A DNA stretch of 64,000 bases, from the NCBI GenBank assembly GCA_016741995.1, contig JACVCO010000005.1, positions 1-64,000 on the forward strand, in the 5' to 3' direction. Position 1 is the stretch's first letter; each line of letters opens with the position of its first letter. Shown here in pieces: positions 1-12,321 of this stretch. The DNA comes from Hydrogenophaga sp. (GTDB lineage Bacteria; Pseudomonadota; Gammaproteobacteria; Burkholderiales; Burkholderiaceae_C). The translations under genes were made by a program, and so were the position numbers. A model generated the notes under the pieces. That model saw nothing but the letters and a program-made list of their open reading frames with translations. It searched no databases and had not been told where the DNA came from.

Positions 1-215
1 CGCGGCCCGGCCGGGGCGCCGCGGGCTGGCCGGTGCGGTGGTGCCCGGGGTTGGGCTTGGAGCCCAACCGCGGGGAAACGGGGCGCTGTTTTCTGCAGGT
101 CACCGCAGGCAACGCCCCCGCCCTCGCCTTGTCCCGCCGCTTGGGCTTCAAACCCGCCTGGGGCTCCGCCTCCTGGGGGTTTTGACGTGGATCAAGGCGG
201 GGCTCGCCCCGCCGT

Positions 216-243
216 CTTGAAAATGGCCCCGCCGGCGCCATGT
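216..243 (+). promoter_or_regulatory. Putative sigma32 (RpoH) heat-shock promoter of clpB
   Basis: CTTGAAA at 216-222, 13-nt spacer, CGCCATGT at 236-243; E. coli-type consensus is CTTGAAA-N(11-16)-CCCCATNT. Lies just upstream of the clpB ATG at 278. Confidence 0.75.
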
Positions 244-277
244 GTTCGGCAGTCCACTTTTTCCGGAGCGCCTTTCC

Positions 278-2884
<2,607 letters not shown>

Positions 2885-2914
2885 GCGCCGCGGCCGCCGG
2901 CGTGTACCTTGGTG

Positions 2915-3154
2915 CTATGCCGGCTCGTCGTCGGGCTCGGGCGCGGCGGCGGCGCGCGTGTCCAGCAGATAGCCCTGGGCGGCCAGGTGCCAGGCGCGCG
3001 CGCTCACGTCTTCGTCGAGCAGGCGCGACAACTCGCGCAGGGTGCGTCGGCCGTTGGCCAGCAGCAGCAGGGTGTGGGCCCGGCGGTCCAGGCCGTCCGG
3101 GCGCGCCAGGGCCTGCCAGGCCATGGTCGTGCGGGTGTACAGGGGCGTCTCCAT
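2915..3154 (-). CDS. Small hypothetical protein (~79 aa)
   Basis: METPLYTRTTMAWQALARPDGLDRRAHTLLLLANGRRTLRELSRLLDEDV...; reads as a plausible protein on the otherwise unoccupied strand between two plus-strand genes. Confidence 0.55.
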   Translation of the reverse strand: METPLYTRTTMAWQALARPDGLDRRAHTLLLLANGRRTLRELSRLLDEDVSARAWHLAAQGYLLDTRAAAAPEPDDEPA

Positions 3155-3377
3155 GGGTGTGTTCGAAACGGTGCGCCCGGGGCGTGACACTCGCTTGAAA
3201 TGCCCGGGCCGCTTCAGGGCTATCAAGAACCGCGCCAACCGTCTACTCAACCTGAATGACCGATCGGAAGCTCAAAGGCTTTGGTCGTCGCGAAATCGGC
3301 CGATCACCACATCATTCACGCATGGCGCGGCTATAACCGTGATCCGCTTCACGTGACGTTTTCCTGAACTCCAGACC

Positions 3378-5810
3378 ATGCCGGTCAATTCAACCCTGCT
3401 CGAACAAAGCTTCGACGAAGCCGTTCGCCATGCCGCCCCCTCGTTGGGGCGTTGCATCGACGTCGCGGTCAGCTCGTTGCAGGAGGAGGAGAAGGACCAG
3501 CGCGACGTCGCCGCGCGCGACCGTTGCGCGCGCGCCTGGTACGCCCTGCTCAAGCACCGCCAGACCTGGGGGCCGGCGTTCGCGCAGCGCCTCAAGCCCG
3601 CGTTGCAGACGGGGTACAACGAAGGCAATACATCCTCGCTGGCCCTGCTGTCGAACTCCGAGCTGCTGGCCCTGGTCGACGAAAGCGCGGTCAACGAATC
3701 CATCGAGTCGGCCAAGGTGCTGCAGAACCTGCTGCCCGAGGTGGAGCAGGCGCTGGCCGTGCTCGACGCGCGCATGAGCTCGCTGATCGGCCTGCACACG
3801 GTGCACGCCGAAAAGAACCCCATGCGGCCCTCGGTCTATGTCCGCGTGCTGCGCGACCTGACCACCGCCTCCGAGGGCGACCCCGAGATCCGCACGCTGT
3901 GGATGCGCCACCTGGCCGCGCCGCTCGGGCGCGAGTTGCGCTCGCTGTACGAAAAGCTGGCGCTGATGCTGCAGCAGGCCAACGTGCAGGAAGCCGGCTA
4001 CCGCGTGCGCCTGGTGGCCGATCCGCAGGCCTCCAAGCCGCCGCCCCCGCCCAAGCGCGATCTGCTCGATTTCGAGTTCACGCCCGGTGGCATGGCGGTG
4101 GAATCCAACCGCTCGCAGAACGCCCACGCCGAAACCCAGTGGCTGCCACCCATGGGTGATCTCGCGCGCAGTGCGCCGATGCTCGACCACGACGTGATGC
4201 AGCAGTTTCTCGAGCACGGCGGTGCCGCGTTCGAGCAAGCGCTCGATCAGAACTACTTCCGTGCCCTGGAGCGCGAGCGCGCCCAACTGCAGGCGCAGGC
4301 CGGGTTGCCCGTGCTCGACGAGGTGGTGCTCGAAGAGGAGCGCACGCGCTTTCGCGAACTGCCGGCGGTGGACCGGCCGGTCCGCCATGTCAGCATCGGC
4401 TCGCAGCTGAGCGCGCAGACCTGGGGCGACGTGGCCAACGCCACCGAGCGCTCCCGCATGCTGCTCGACCTCAAGGCCCAGGCCACGTCGGTCGCGCAGG
4501 CCGTGGGCCTGGACGTGGTGCGCAAGCTGGTCAACCAGGTGGCGCGCGACCCGTTGCTGCTGGCGCCGGTGCGCGAGGCCGTGGTGGCGTTGGAGCCCGC
4601 GCTGCTGCAGCAGGCCATGACGCAGCCGCGCTACTTCAACGAGGACGCGCACCCCGCGCGCCGCCTCGTGGAAAGCGTGGCCCAGCGCAGCTTCCGCTAC
4701 AACGACGAATTCAGCGAGGAGTTCGACTCCTTCTTCGCGCCGGTGCGCGACGCCTTCCGCACGCTCAATGAACGCGCCGCCGAAGACCCGAAAGCCTTCG
4801 GAGAAGAGCTGGAGAAGCTGCGCGGCCACTGGCGCTCGCAGGACGAGCGCGAGGACGAGGTCAAGGGCGACCGCCTGCAGGCGCTGCGCCACGCCGAAGA
4901 CCGCCAGGCCCAGGCCGACCGCATCGCCTGGGATCTGAGCCAGCGCCCCGACGTGGAGAACGCGCCGGGCTTCATCCTCGATTTCATCTACGGCAGCTGG
5001 TCGCTGGTGCTGGCCTCGGCCGAAATGGGCTTGCCCCGCACGCAGGACAAGCTCACCGCCTACCGCAAGGCCGTCTCCGATCTGCTCTGGAGCATCAAGA
5101 AGGATGTGACGCTGCGCCGGCCGGCCGAGCTGTTCCGCATCGTGCCCGGCATGATCAAGACCCTGCGCGAGGGCCTGGACGAGTTGGGCAAATCGCCCGC
5201 CGAGACACAGACCTTCTTCGACGCGCTGCTGCGCCTGCACGAACCGGTGCTCGGCCTGCGCCGCGCCAAGGTGCGCAGCGACAGCGGGCAGACCGACCCG
5301 GTGCCGCTGGAAGACGACGCCACCGCCCTCATCGTGCTCGAAGAGCTCGCGCCCGCCACGCCCGAGCAGCGGGTTCCCAAGGCCGCGGCCCAACCCTGGC
5401 TGGGCCGCAACGAGATGACCGACGCGGGGTTCGAGGACACGATCGCCACCGATTTCGGTAGCCTGCACGGCGCGGAGTTCGACACCAGCACCGGCGGCTC
5501 GCTGGAAGACGAAAGCGCCCTGAACGCCGAGCAACTGCTGCTGTCGCTGCACGAAGGCGCCTGGGTCGATCTGTACTCGCGCGGTGAATGGCTGCGCGCG
5601 CAGCTCACCTGGGCCAGCAACCGCGGCACGCTGTTCATGTTCACCAGCCGTGGCGGCCGCGCGCATTCGATGACCAAGCGCGTCTGCGTGCGCCTGATCC
5701 GCAACCGCTGGCTGCGCCCGGTCGAAGCCCGCCCGGTGGTGCAGGCCGCGCTCGACGCGGTGCTCACCGCGGGCCCGCCACCGGTGCTCGAACCGGTCAG
5801 CGTGCAATAA
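3378..5810 (+). CDS. DUF1631 family protein
   Basis: 810 aa; MPVNSTLLEQSFDEAVRHAAPSLGRCIDVAVSSLQEEEKDQRDV...; overall resemblance to betaproteobacterial/gammaproteobacterial DUF1631 proteins. Confidence 0.75.
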   Translation: MPVNSTLLEQSFDEAVRHAAPSLGRCIDVAVSSLQEEEKDQRDVAARDRCARAWYALLKHRQTWGPAFAQRLKPALQTGYNEGNTSSLALLSNSELLALVDESAVNESIESAKVLQNLLPEVEQALAVLDARMSSLIGLHTVHAEKNPMRPSVYVRVLRDLTTASEGDPEIRTLWMRHLAAPLGRELRSLYEKLALMLQQANVQEAGYRVRLVADPQASKPPPPPKRDLLDFEFTPGGMAVESNRSQNAHAETQWLPPMGDLARSAPMLDHDVMQQFLEHGGAAFEQALDQNYFRALERERAQLQAQAGLPVLDEVVLEEERTRFRELPAVDRPVRHVSIGSQLSAQTWGDVANATERSRMLLDLKAQATSVAQAVGLDVVRKLVNQVARDPLLLAPVREAVVALEPALLQQAMTQPRYFNEDAHPARRLVESVAQRSFRYNDEFSEEFDSFFAPVRDAFRTLNERAAEDPKAFGEELEKLRGHWRSQDEREDEVKGDRLQALRHAEDRQAQADRIAWDLSQRPDVENAPGFILDFIYGSWSLVLASAEMGLPRTQDKLTAYRKAVSDLLWSIKKDVTLRRPAELFRIVPGMIKTLREGLDELGKSPAETQTFFDALLRLHEPVLGLRRAKVRSDSGQTDPVPLEDDATALIVLEELAPATPEQRVPKAAAQPWLGRNEMTDAGFEDTIATDFGSLHGAEFDTSTGGSLEDESALNAEQLLLSLHEGAWVDLYSRGEWLRAQLTWASNRGTLFMFTSRGGRAHSMTKRVCVRLIRNRWLRPVEARPVVQAALDAVLTAGPPPVLEPVSVQ

Positions 5811-5849
5811 GGCCAGGCCGCTTCGGCCGCGCCGCGGCCGCCGAGAGCC

Positions 5850-6731
5850 TCACACCGCGCTGCGGTGGCGCGCGATGCAGGTCTGCAGCACCTCGTCGTG
5901 CGGGCGTTGCCACCAGTTGCCGGTGGAAAAGATCTCCACCTCGCTGAAGCCCGCGAAGCCCTGGGCTTCCACCCAACCGCGAATGCGCGGGATGTCGATC
6001 ACGCCGTCGCCCATCATCCCGCGGTCATTGAGCAGGTCGGTGGTGGGCGTGAGCCAGTCGCACACGTGAAAGGCCAGCAGGCGCTCGCGCCCCGCGCGTT
6101 CGATCTGCGCCTGCAGCTTCGGATCCCACCACACGTGGTAGATGTCAACGGCCACGCCGAGCGCGCCGCTGCGCTGCGGGTCGAGTGCATCGCACACGTC
6201 CAGCGCCTGTTCCAGGGTGTTGATGCAGGCGCGGTCGGCCGCGTACATGGGGTGCAGCGGCTCGATGGCCAGCGGCATGCGGTTGGCCCTGGCGTACTCG
6301 AGCAGCTCGGCGATGCCGTCGCTCACCTGCTGGCGCGAGCGCGCGATGTCCTTGTGCGCGGCCTTGCCCGCGAGCGCGCCGGGCAGCGCACCCACCACGA
6401 GCACCAGGCAGGGCGCACCGAGCTCGCAGGCCTCGTCCACCGCGCGGCGGTTGTCGTCGCGCGCGGCCTGCAGGCCGGCGGCGTCCACCGCGGGGAACAT
6501 GCCGCCGCGGCAATAGCCCGAGAGCTTCAGGCCCAGGGCTTTCACCTGGGCCGAGACGGTTTTCAGGCCCACCGCGGCCACCTGGTCGCGCCAGGGCGAG
6601 ATGGCGGGGATGCCGTGGCGCGCCACGGCGTCGAGGATCTGCGTCAGCGACAGATCCTGCCCACCGCTCTTGCGCACCGTGGCGGTGTTGATGGACAGCC
6701 AGCGGTGGTCTTGTGAGAAGTCGCGCATCAC
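5850..6731 (-). CDS. Sugar phosphate isomerase/epimerase (TIM barrel, xylose-isomerase-like)
   Basis: 293 aa; LAIEPLHPMYAADRACINTLEQALDVCDAL, VAVDIYHVWWDP, FHVCDW motifs of the AP-endonuclease-2/xylose isomerase-like family. Confidence 0.85.
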   Translation of the reverse strand: MMRDFSQDHRWLSINTATVRKSGGQDLSLTQILDAVARHGIPAISPWRDQVAAVGLKTVSAQVKALGLKLSGYCRGGMFPAVDAAGLQAARDDNRRAVDEACELGAPCLVLVVGALPGALAGKAAHKDIARSRQQVSDGIAELLEYARANRMPLAIEPLHPMYAADRACINTLEQALDVCDALDPQRSGALGVAVDIYHVWWDPKLQAQIERAGRERLLAFHVCDWLTPTTDLLNDRGMMGDGVIDIPRIRGWVEAQGFAGFSEVEIFSTGNWWQRPHDEVLQTCIARHRSAV

Positions 6732-7912
6732 TCGATTCCGTGCAGGGCCAACAGGGTCTTCATGCGCCGCACGGCCAGGTCGGGCTGCTCCAGCAGGTTG
6801 GCGGCATCGGCCAGGCGGAACAGCTCGGCCAGGTGCGGCAGCGAGCGCGTGCTCTGCTGGCCACCCACCATGGTGAAGTGGCTCTGGTGGCCGTTGAGCC
6901 AGGCCATGAAGACCACACCGGTTTTGTAGAAGCGCGTGGGCGCCGCGAAGATGTGGCGCGACAGCGGCACCGTGGGGCCGAGGATGTCGTGGAACTTCTG
7001 CGTGTTGCCTTGCGCGAGTTCGCCGAGGGCGGCGCTGGCCGCCGGCGCGATGGCGTCGAAGATGCCCAGCAGCGCGTCGCTCTTGCCGTGCGTGGGTTCG
7101 GTGCCCGCGCCGTCGCCGGCGATGAGTTCGGCGTAGTTGAAGTCGTCGCCGGTGTACATGCGCACGCCGGCCGGCAGGCGCCGGCGCATGGCGATTTCCT
7201 TGTCCTTGTCGAGCAGCGAGATCTTGATGCCGTCGACCTTGCCCGCGTGCGCGGCAATGATGCCGAGCGCCGTGTCCATCGCGGCGTCCAGGTCCTTCGT
7301 GCCCCAGTAGCCGGCGAGCGCGGGGTCGAACATGTCGCCCAGCCAGTGCAGCACCACCGGTTGCTTCGCCTGGCTCAGCACGCGGTCGTACACGCGCTCG
7401 TAGTCGGCGGGCCCCTTGGCCACACGCGCCAGCGCGCGGCTCGCCATCACGATGAGCTTGCCGCCGAGGGCCTCGATCGCGGCCATCTGCTCCTCGTAGC
7501 CGGCGATGACTTCATCGACCGTCTTCACGTTCTCCAGCACCAGGTGGTCGGTGCCGCAACCGGAGGCGAGGAAGGCGCCCGGCACGCCCTTGGCCGCGTC
7601 GAGCGAGCGGCGGATGAGCTCGAGCGAGGTCGGCCAATCGAGCCCCATGCCGCGCTGCGCGGTGTCCATGGCTTCGGCCACACCCAGGCCGAGCGACCAC
7701 AGGCGCTGGCGGTAGGCGATGGTGGCGTCCCAGTCGATCGCGCAATGCAGCCAGGGGTCGATCGCGGCGCGCGGATCGGCCACCACATGCGCAGCCGAGT
7801 AGGCGATGCGGTTGAACTTCACGCCCGGCGCGGGCTTCACCGGCGCGTTGCCGCGCAGGGTGTAGGCCTCGAGGCCGCGCGAGGCGTTGGGCAGTGTCAG
7901 CGACAGGGCCAT
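6728..7912 (-). CDS. DUF993 family protein (dihydrodipicolinate synthase/aldolase-like)
   Basis: 394 aa; MALSLTLPNASRGLEAYTLRGNAP...; DHDPS-like TIM barrel of the DUF993 type; 4-bp overlap with the downstream isomerase. Confidence 0.75.
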   Translation of the reverse strand: MALSLTLPNASRGLEAYTLRGNAPVKPAPGVKFNRIAYSAAHVVADPRAAIDPWLHCAIDWDATIAYRQRLWSLGLGVAEAMDTAQRGMGLDWPTSLELIRRSLDAAKGVPGAFLASGCGTDHLVLENVKTVDEVIAGYEEQMAAIEALGGKLIVMASRALARVAKGPADYERVYDRVLSQAKQPVVLHWLGDMFDPALAGYWGTKDLDAAMDTALGIIAAHAGKVDGIKISLLDKDKEIAMRRRLPAGVRMYTGDDFNYAELIAGDGAGTEPTHGKSDALLGIFDAIAPAASAALGELAQGNTQKFHDILGPTVPLSRHIFAAPTRFYKTGVVFMAWLNGHQSHFTMVGGQQSTRSLPHLAELFRLADAANLLEQPDLAVRRMKTLLALHGIE

Positions 7913-7916
7913 GGCA

Positions 7917-9092
7917 TCAGACCTTCAGCGCCGGCACGTCGACCCAGCGGCGTTCCTTCCAGCTGTCGAGCGCGGCCTCGACCAGCTGCACGCCCTTGGC
8001 GCCTTCGGGCAGGGTCCAGGTGTAGGGGGCGTCTTCCATCACGTGGCGGATGAAGTGCTCCCACTGGATCTTGAAGCCGTTGTCGTAGACCTGCGTGTCC
8101 GGCACGTCCTGCCACTGCTCCGAGAAGTTCATGGTGTTCTTCACGTCCGGGTTCCACACCGGGCGCGGCGTGCTCACGCGGCTCTGCGCCTTGCAGCCGG
8201 TCAGCGTGGCCACGGCCGAGCCGTGCGTACCGTCCACATGGAAAGTCACCAGGTCGTCGCGGTTCACGCGGGTGGCCCAGCTCATGTTGAGCTGCGCGAT
8301 CACGTTTTCACCGTTGTGGCCGACCAGCTCTGCCGTCGCATAGGCCGCGTCGTCGGCGGTGCAGGCGTAGGGCTTGCCGGCTTCGTCCCAGCGCTGCGGG
8401 ATGTGCGTGGTGCCGATGCACGAGACCGACTTCACCTCGCCGAACAGGTTGTCCAGCACGTAGCGCCAGTGGCACATCATGTCCAGGATCATCCCGCCGC
8501 CGTCTTCCTTGCGGTAGTTCCAGCTCGGGCGCTGAATGGGCTGCAGGTCGCCTTCGAACACCCAGTAGCCGAACTCCAGGCGCACGCTGAGCATGCGGCC
8601 GAAAAAGCCGGCGCGGCGCAGCATGTCGAGCTTGCGCAGGCCGGGCAGGAAGAGCTTGTCCTGCACGGCGCCGTGTTTCAGCCCCTTGGCCTTGCCGGCC
8701 TCTTGCGCCAGGCGCGCGATCTCCACCGCCTCGTTCAGGTTGGTGGCGATGGGCTTCTCGCAGTACACGTGCTTGCCCGCGCGGATGGCCTTGGCCAGCA
8801 GGGTGGGGCGCATCTGCGTGGTGCCGGCGTCGAAGAACACCGTGTCCTTCGGGTTCGCGAGTGCGGCGTCGAGGTCGGTGCCCCAGCGCGGAATGTTGTG
8901 CGCCTTGGCCAGCGCTTCCATCTTCTCGGCGTTGCGGCCGATGAGGATCGGGTCGGGCATGACCTTGTCGCCGTTGCTCAGCGTGACGCCGCCTTGTGCG
9001 CGGATGGCGCAGATCGAGCGGATCAGGTGCTGGTTCATGCCCATGCGCCCGGTCACGCCGTGCATGATGAGGCCGAGGGTCTGTACTGCCAT
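7917..9092 (-). CDS. Gfo/Idh/MocA family oxidoreductase
   Basis: 391 aa; DTVFFDAGTTQMRPTLLAKAIRAGKHVYCEKPIATNLNEAVEIARLA (EKP motif). Confidence 0.9.
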   Translation of the reverse strand: MAVQTLGLIMHGVTGRMGMNQHLIRSICAIRAQGGVTLSNGDKVMPDPILIGRNAEKMEALAKAHNIPRWGTDLDAALANPKDTVFFDAGTTQMRPTLLAKAIRAGKHVYCEKPIATNLNEAVEIARLAQEAGKAKGLKHGAVQDKLFLPGLRKLDMLRRAGFFGRMLSVRLEFGYWVFEGDLQPIQRPSWNYRKEDGGGMILDMMCHWRYVLDNLFGEVKSVSCIGTTHIPQRWDEAGKPYACTADDAAYATAELVGHNGENVIAQLNMSWATRVNRDDLVTFHVDGTHGSAVATLTGCKAQSRVSTPRPVWNPDVKNTMNFSEQWQDVPDTQVYDNGFKIQWEHFIRHVMEDAPYTWTLPEGAKGVQLVEAALDSWKERRWVDVPALKV

Positions 9093-9129
9093 GGTGAAAG
9101 TCCTTGTGCGGTCTGGCTTGCGGAAAAAA

Positions 9130-10110
9130 TCAGTTCGTGACCTGCAGGCCCGCGGCTTTCACCAGCGCGGCGTTGCTCTTGATCTCGTCCTTGATGTAGG
9201 CGTCGAACTGCTCGGGGCTGAGGGTCCAGGCGTCGGCGCCGAGCTTGAGGAAACGTTCCTTCACCTCGGGCGTGGCCAGGGCCTTCACCACCTCGTCGTG
9301 CAGGCGGTTGACGATGTCGCGCGGCGTCTTGCCCGGCGCCATCATTCCGATCCAGAAGTTGAACTCGGAGCCCGGCACGCCGGCTTCGGCGGTGGTGGGC
9401 ACGTCGGGCAGGGCGCTGGCGCGGCGCGGTGAACCCACGGCGAGCGCGAGCAGGCTGCCGTCCTTGATCTGGCCGATCACGGGGGCGATGGGCGAGAAGT
9501 AGTAGTCCACGCGGCCCGCGAGCACTTCCGTCACGGCCTCGGCCGAGCCCTTGAAGGGAATGTTCACCGCGTCGATCTGCGCGGCCATCTTGAACTTCTC
9601 GGCGTTGAGGTGGGTGGCGCTGCCCTGGCCGGCGGAGGCAAAGTTCATCTTGCCGGGGTTGGCCTTGGCATGGGCCACGAGCTGCGGCAGCGTCTTGAGG
9701 TTCTTGCTCGGCGCGATCACCAGCACGTTGGGTGTGGACGAGATCGGCGTGACACCCGCGAAGTCGGTCACCGTGTCGAACGAGAGCTTCGCGAAGGTGG
9801 ACGGGCTCACCGTGTGCGACGACGAGTGGATCATGATGGTGTAGCCATCGGGCGCGGCCGTGGCCACCGCGGCCTGACCGATGGTGCCGCTGGCGCCGCC
9901 GCGGTTGTCCACCACGATGGGCTGGCCCATGCTCTGGCTCATCTTGTCTGTGATGGCGCGGGCAATGATGTCGGTGGTGCTGCCGGCGGCGAACGGAACG
10001 ATCACGCGGATGGCCTTGTTGGGGTAGCCCTGCTGCGCGAACGCGGGCAGGCTGACGGCGGTGGTGAGGGCGCAGATCGCGCTCAAGGCGATGGTGTGGA
10101 TGGTTTTCAT
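9130..10110 (-). CDS. Bug-family tripartite tricarboxylate transporter substrate-binding protein
   Basis: 326 aa; signal peptide then YPNKAIRVIVPFAAGSTTDIIARAITDKMSQSMGQPIVVDNRGGASGTIG. Confidence 0.93.
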   Translation of the reverse strand: MKTIHTIALSAICALTTAVSLPAFAQQGYPNKAIRVIVPFAAGSTTDIIARAITDKMSQSMGQPIVVDNRGGASGTIGQAAVATAAPDGYTIMIHSSSHTVSPSTFAKLSFDTVTDFAGVTPISSTPNVLVIAPSKNLKTLPQLVAHAKANPGKMNFASAGQGSATHLNAEKFKMAAQIDAVNIPFKGSAEAVTEVLAGRVDYYFSPIAPVIGQIKDGSLLALAVGSPRRASALPDVPTTAEAGVPGSEFNFWIGMMAPGKTPRDIVNRLHDEVVKALATPEVKERFLKLGADAWTLSPEQFDAYIKDEIKSNAALVKAAGLQVTN

Positions 10111-10138
10111 GCGTGTCTCCTTGGGTGATGTGAACGGG

Positions 10139-11494
10139 TCAGTTGATGGTCTGCAGGCTGTGCCAGTGCGGTGCCGCCGCCGACGCGAAGCCGGGGGTGT
10201 GCAGCGAGCGCAGATCGAGCAGGCCGTTTTGCACCGCGAGGTGCGGTCGGCCCGTGGCGTTGTCGTAGAACCCGGGGTGCGCGCGCGCGAAGGCTTGCGC
10301 TTCCTCGTCGGGTGCGGTGCCGAAGCCGTCCACGTAGTGGTGGCCGTTGCGTTCGATGTGGCGCACGCCCAGGCTGGCGGCCAGCAATGTGTCCTGCTGC
10401 ACGGCCAGGCCGGCCTGGCAGGTGAGGTCTTCGCCCGAGAGCAGCAGGCGCGGGTCTTGCGCGATGCGGTGGGCGCTGCGCAGCGAGCGGTAGATGCCCT
10501 TGCAGGCCTTGCTCGAGATGCCGCGGTAGCCCAGCGCCAGGCCCTGGTCGAGTGCCTCGGCGTGGTCGTCGGATTCGTCGAGGATCACCGGCACGCCGAT
10601 CGGCAGCGCAGCGATGGATTCCTTGAGCGCCACGGCGCGCGCCAGGGGTTGTTCCAGCAGCAGGGTGCGCTGCAGCAGGTCGGCCAGCGCGGGTTCGGCC
10701 AGCAAGGCCTGCCAGTAGGCGCCGAGCGTGGCCGCGTCGGCGAAGGTTTCGTTGCCGTCGAGCGTGGCGCGGTAATCCACGCCCAGGCGCTGCAGCACGC
10801 CGGCAATGCGCGCGAGGCGTTGCAGGTCGGGGCCGATCTGGCCGCTGAGCTTGAGCTTGAAGTGGTGCAACCCGTGGCGGCGGGTGGCGGCCTCCAGCGT
10901 GGCGGGCAGGCCATCCTGTGGGTCGGGGCCTTCGTCGCTGTCGGCCAGGCGGTCGGCCAGGCCCACGGTGTGGCGCAGCACCACCTGTTCGGGGCGGGTG
11001 ATGTTCAGCTGTGTGCTCCACGGGTCGCCGAGCACACCGGCGCGCAGGCCGTCCACCCACGCCAGGCCGGCAGCGCGCAGGGCGGCGTCGGCCACGGCCT
11101 TGTCGAGCAGCGCCGGGCCGAACTGCGCCGCCAGGCGCGGCAACCCGCGCGCCACCGACACACCGATGGCCGCTTCACCCGCGGCCTGCGAGTGCGCGTA
11201 CGGGCCCATCGCATCGCGGTTGGACAGCAGCGCGTCGCGCGCGTTGCGCAGCGATTCACGCAACTGCTCGAAGTTCTGCTCGTGCGTGAGCGCGGGCGAT
11301 TTGTCGAACCACTTGGGCACCATGAGCTCGGCCCCGGCGCCTTCGACCACCTTGCCACCGGCCTCGGCCTTCACGCGCACGAAGGCCTGCGGGCATTGGG
11401 TGACGGTGGCCGCGCCGAAGCGGAACGGCAGGCGCAGCGTGACGTGGCGCTGGAACAGCAGCACCTCGGTGATGCGCAGGGAAGGGGCGGTCAT
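10139..11494 (-). CDS. Enolase superfamily (mandelate racemase/muconate lactonizing-like) enzyme
   Basis: 451 aa; KLKLS, TLDGNE, LEQP, LDESDD motifs consistent with catalytic/metal ligand positions of the superfamily. Confidence 0.75.
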   Translation of the reverse strand: MTAPSLRITEVLLFQRHVTLRLPFRFGAATVTQCPQAFVRVKAEAGGKVVEGAGAELMVPKWFDKSPALTHEQNFEQLRESLRNARDALLSNRDAMGPYAHSQAAGEAAIGVSVARGLPRLAAQFGPALLDKAVADAALRAAGLAWVDGLRAGVLGDPWSTQLNITRPEQVVLRHTVGLADRLADSDEGPDPQDGLPATLEAATRRHGLHHFKLKLSGQIGPDLQRLARIAGVLQRLGVDYRATLDGNETFADAATLGAYWQALLAEPALADLLQRTLLLEQPLARAVALKESIAALPIGVPVILDESDDHAEALDQGLALGYRGISSKACKGIYRSLRSAHRIAQDPRLLLSGEDLTCQAGLAVQQDTLLAASLGVRHIERNGHHYVDGFGTAPDEEAQAFARAHPGFYDNATGRPHLAVQNGLLDLRSLHTPGFASAAAPHWHSLQTIN

Positions 11495-12321
11495 TTCAGT
11501 GTGTTCCAGATGTCGCGCACATGGCGGGCGCTGGCCCTGGCGCAGCCCGGGCCGTCGGGCACGTAGTCGAAGGGCTCCACGGCCATCCAGCCGGTGTAGC
11601 CCGCGTCTTTCAGCACCTGCAGCACCGGGCGCTGGTCGGTGTCTCCCTGCCCGGGGCCGCGGCGGTTGCGGTCGTTCAGTTGCACGTGGGCGATGTGGCC
11701 GCTGGCGAGAAAGCGGCGCAGCACCTCGTGCACCGGCTCGCGCTCGCTGTGCGAAGCGGCACTCACGTCAAGCATGGTGCGCAGTGCGGGCGAGCCCACG
11801 CGGTCCACCAGCGCAGCGGCCTCCGCCACGGTGTTGATCACCGCGGTCTCGAAGGGCCCGAGCGGTTCCAGGCAGTAGGTGACGCCCGCGGCCTGCGCGT
11901 GGGGCGCGAGTTCGGCGAGCGCGGCTTCGAGCCGCGCGGTGGCGTCGGCCACGCTCTGCCCGGCGGCGGGTGAGCGCTGCTTCGGTGAGCCGTGCACCAG
12001 CACCTGCGCGCCGCAGGCCGCGGCGAAGTCGATCAACCGGCGCAGCAAGTCGAGCGTGCGCTGGCGCAGCGCGGCGTCATCGCTCACCAGCGACAGGCCT
12101 TCGGGTTTGACGAGCAGCCAGTGCAGGCTGCTGATGCGCAGGCCGTGGTCGGCGGCGCAGGCGCGGGCCCGGCGCGCGGCCGTGGCGTCGAGCGTGCCCG
12201 GGTCGGCGGCCAGCGTGAACGGGGCGAGCTCCAGTGCCGTGTAGCCCATGCGCGCGGCGGTATCGCACTGCGTGGCCAGCGGCAGCGGGTGCAGCACCTC
12301 GTTGCACAGCGCGAGCTTCAT
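11491..12321 (-). CDS. Sugar phosphate isomerase/epimerase (TIM barrel)
   Basis: MKLALCNEVLHPLPLATQCDTAARMGYTALELAPF...YCLEPLGPFETAVINTVAEAA; start trimmed to ATG 12321; 4-bp overlaps with neighbours. Confidence 0.87.
   Translation of the reverse strand: MKLALCNEVLHPLPLATQCDTAARMGYTALELAPFTLAADPGTLDATAARRARACAADHGLRISSLHWLLVKPEGLSLVSDDAALRQRTLDLLRRLIDFAAACGAQVLVHGSPKQRSPAAGQSVADATARLEAALAELAPHAQAAGVTYCLEPLGPFETAVINTVAEAAALVDRVGSPALRTMLDVSAASHSEREPVHEVLRRFLASGHIAHVQLNDRNRRGPGQGDTDQRPVLQVLKDAGYTGWMAVEPFDYVPDGPGCARASARHVRDIWNTLK

Noticed and set aside
49-69. GGTTGGGCT-TGG-AGCCCAACC hairpin at the window start as a terminator
   Set aside because: Stem is perfect (9 bp) but there is no adjacent T-tract and the upstream gene is outside the window; function cannot be assigned.
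3390-5807. 805-aa minus-strand ORF antisense to the DUF1631 gene
   Set aside because: His/Arg/Gly/Ala-rich low-information translation typical of the shadow frame of a high-GC gene; the plus-strand product has normal protein composition.
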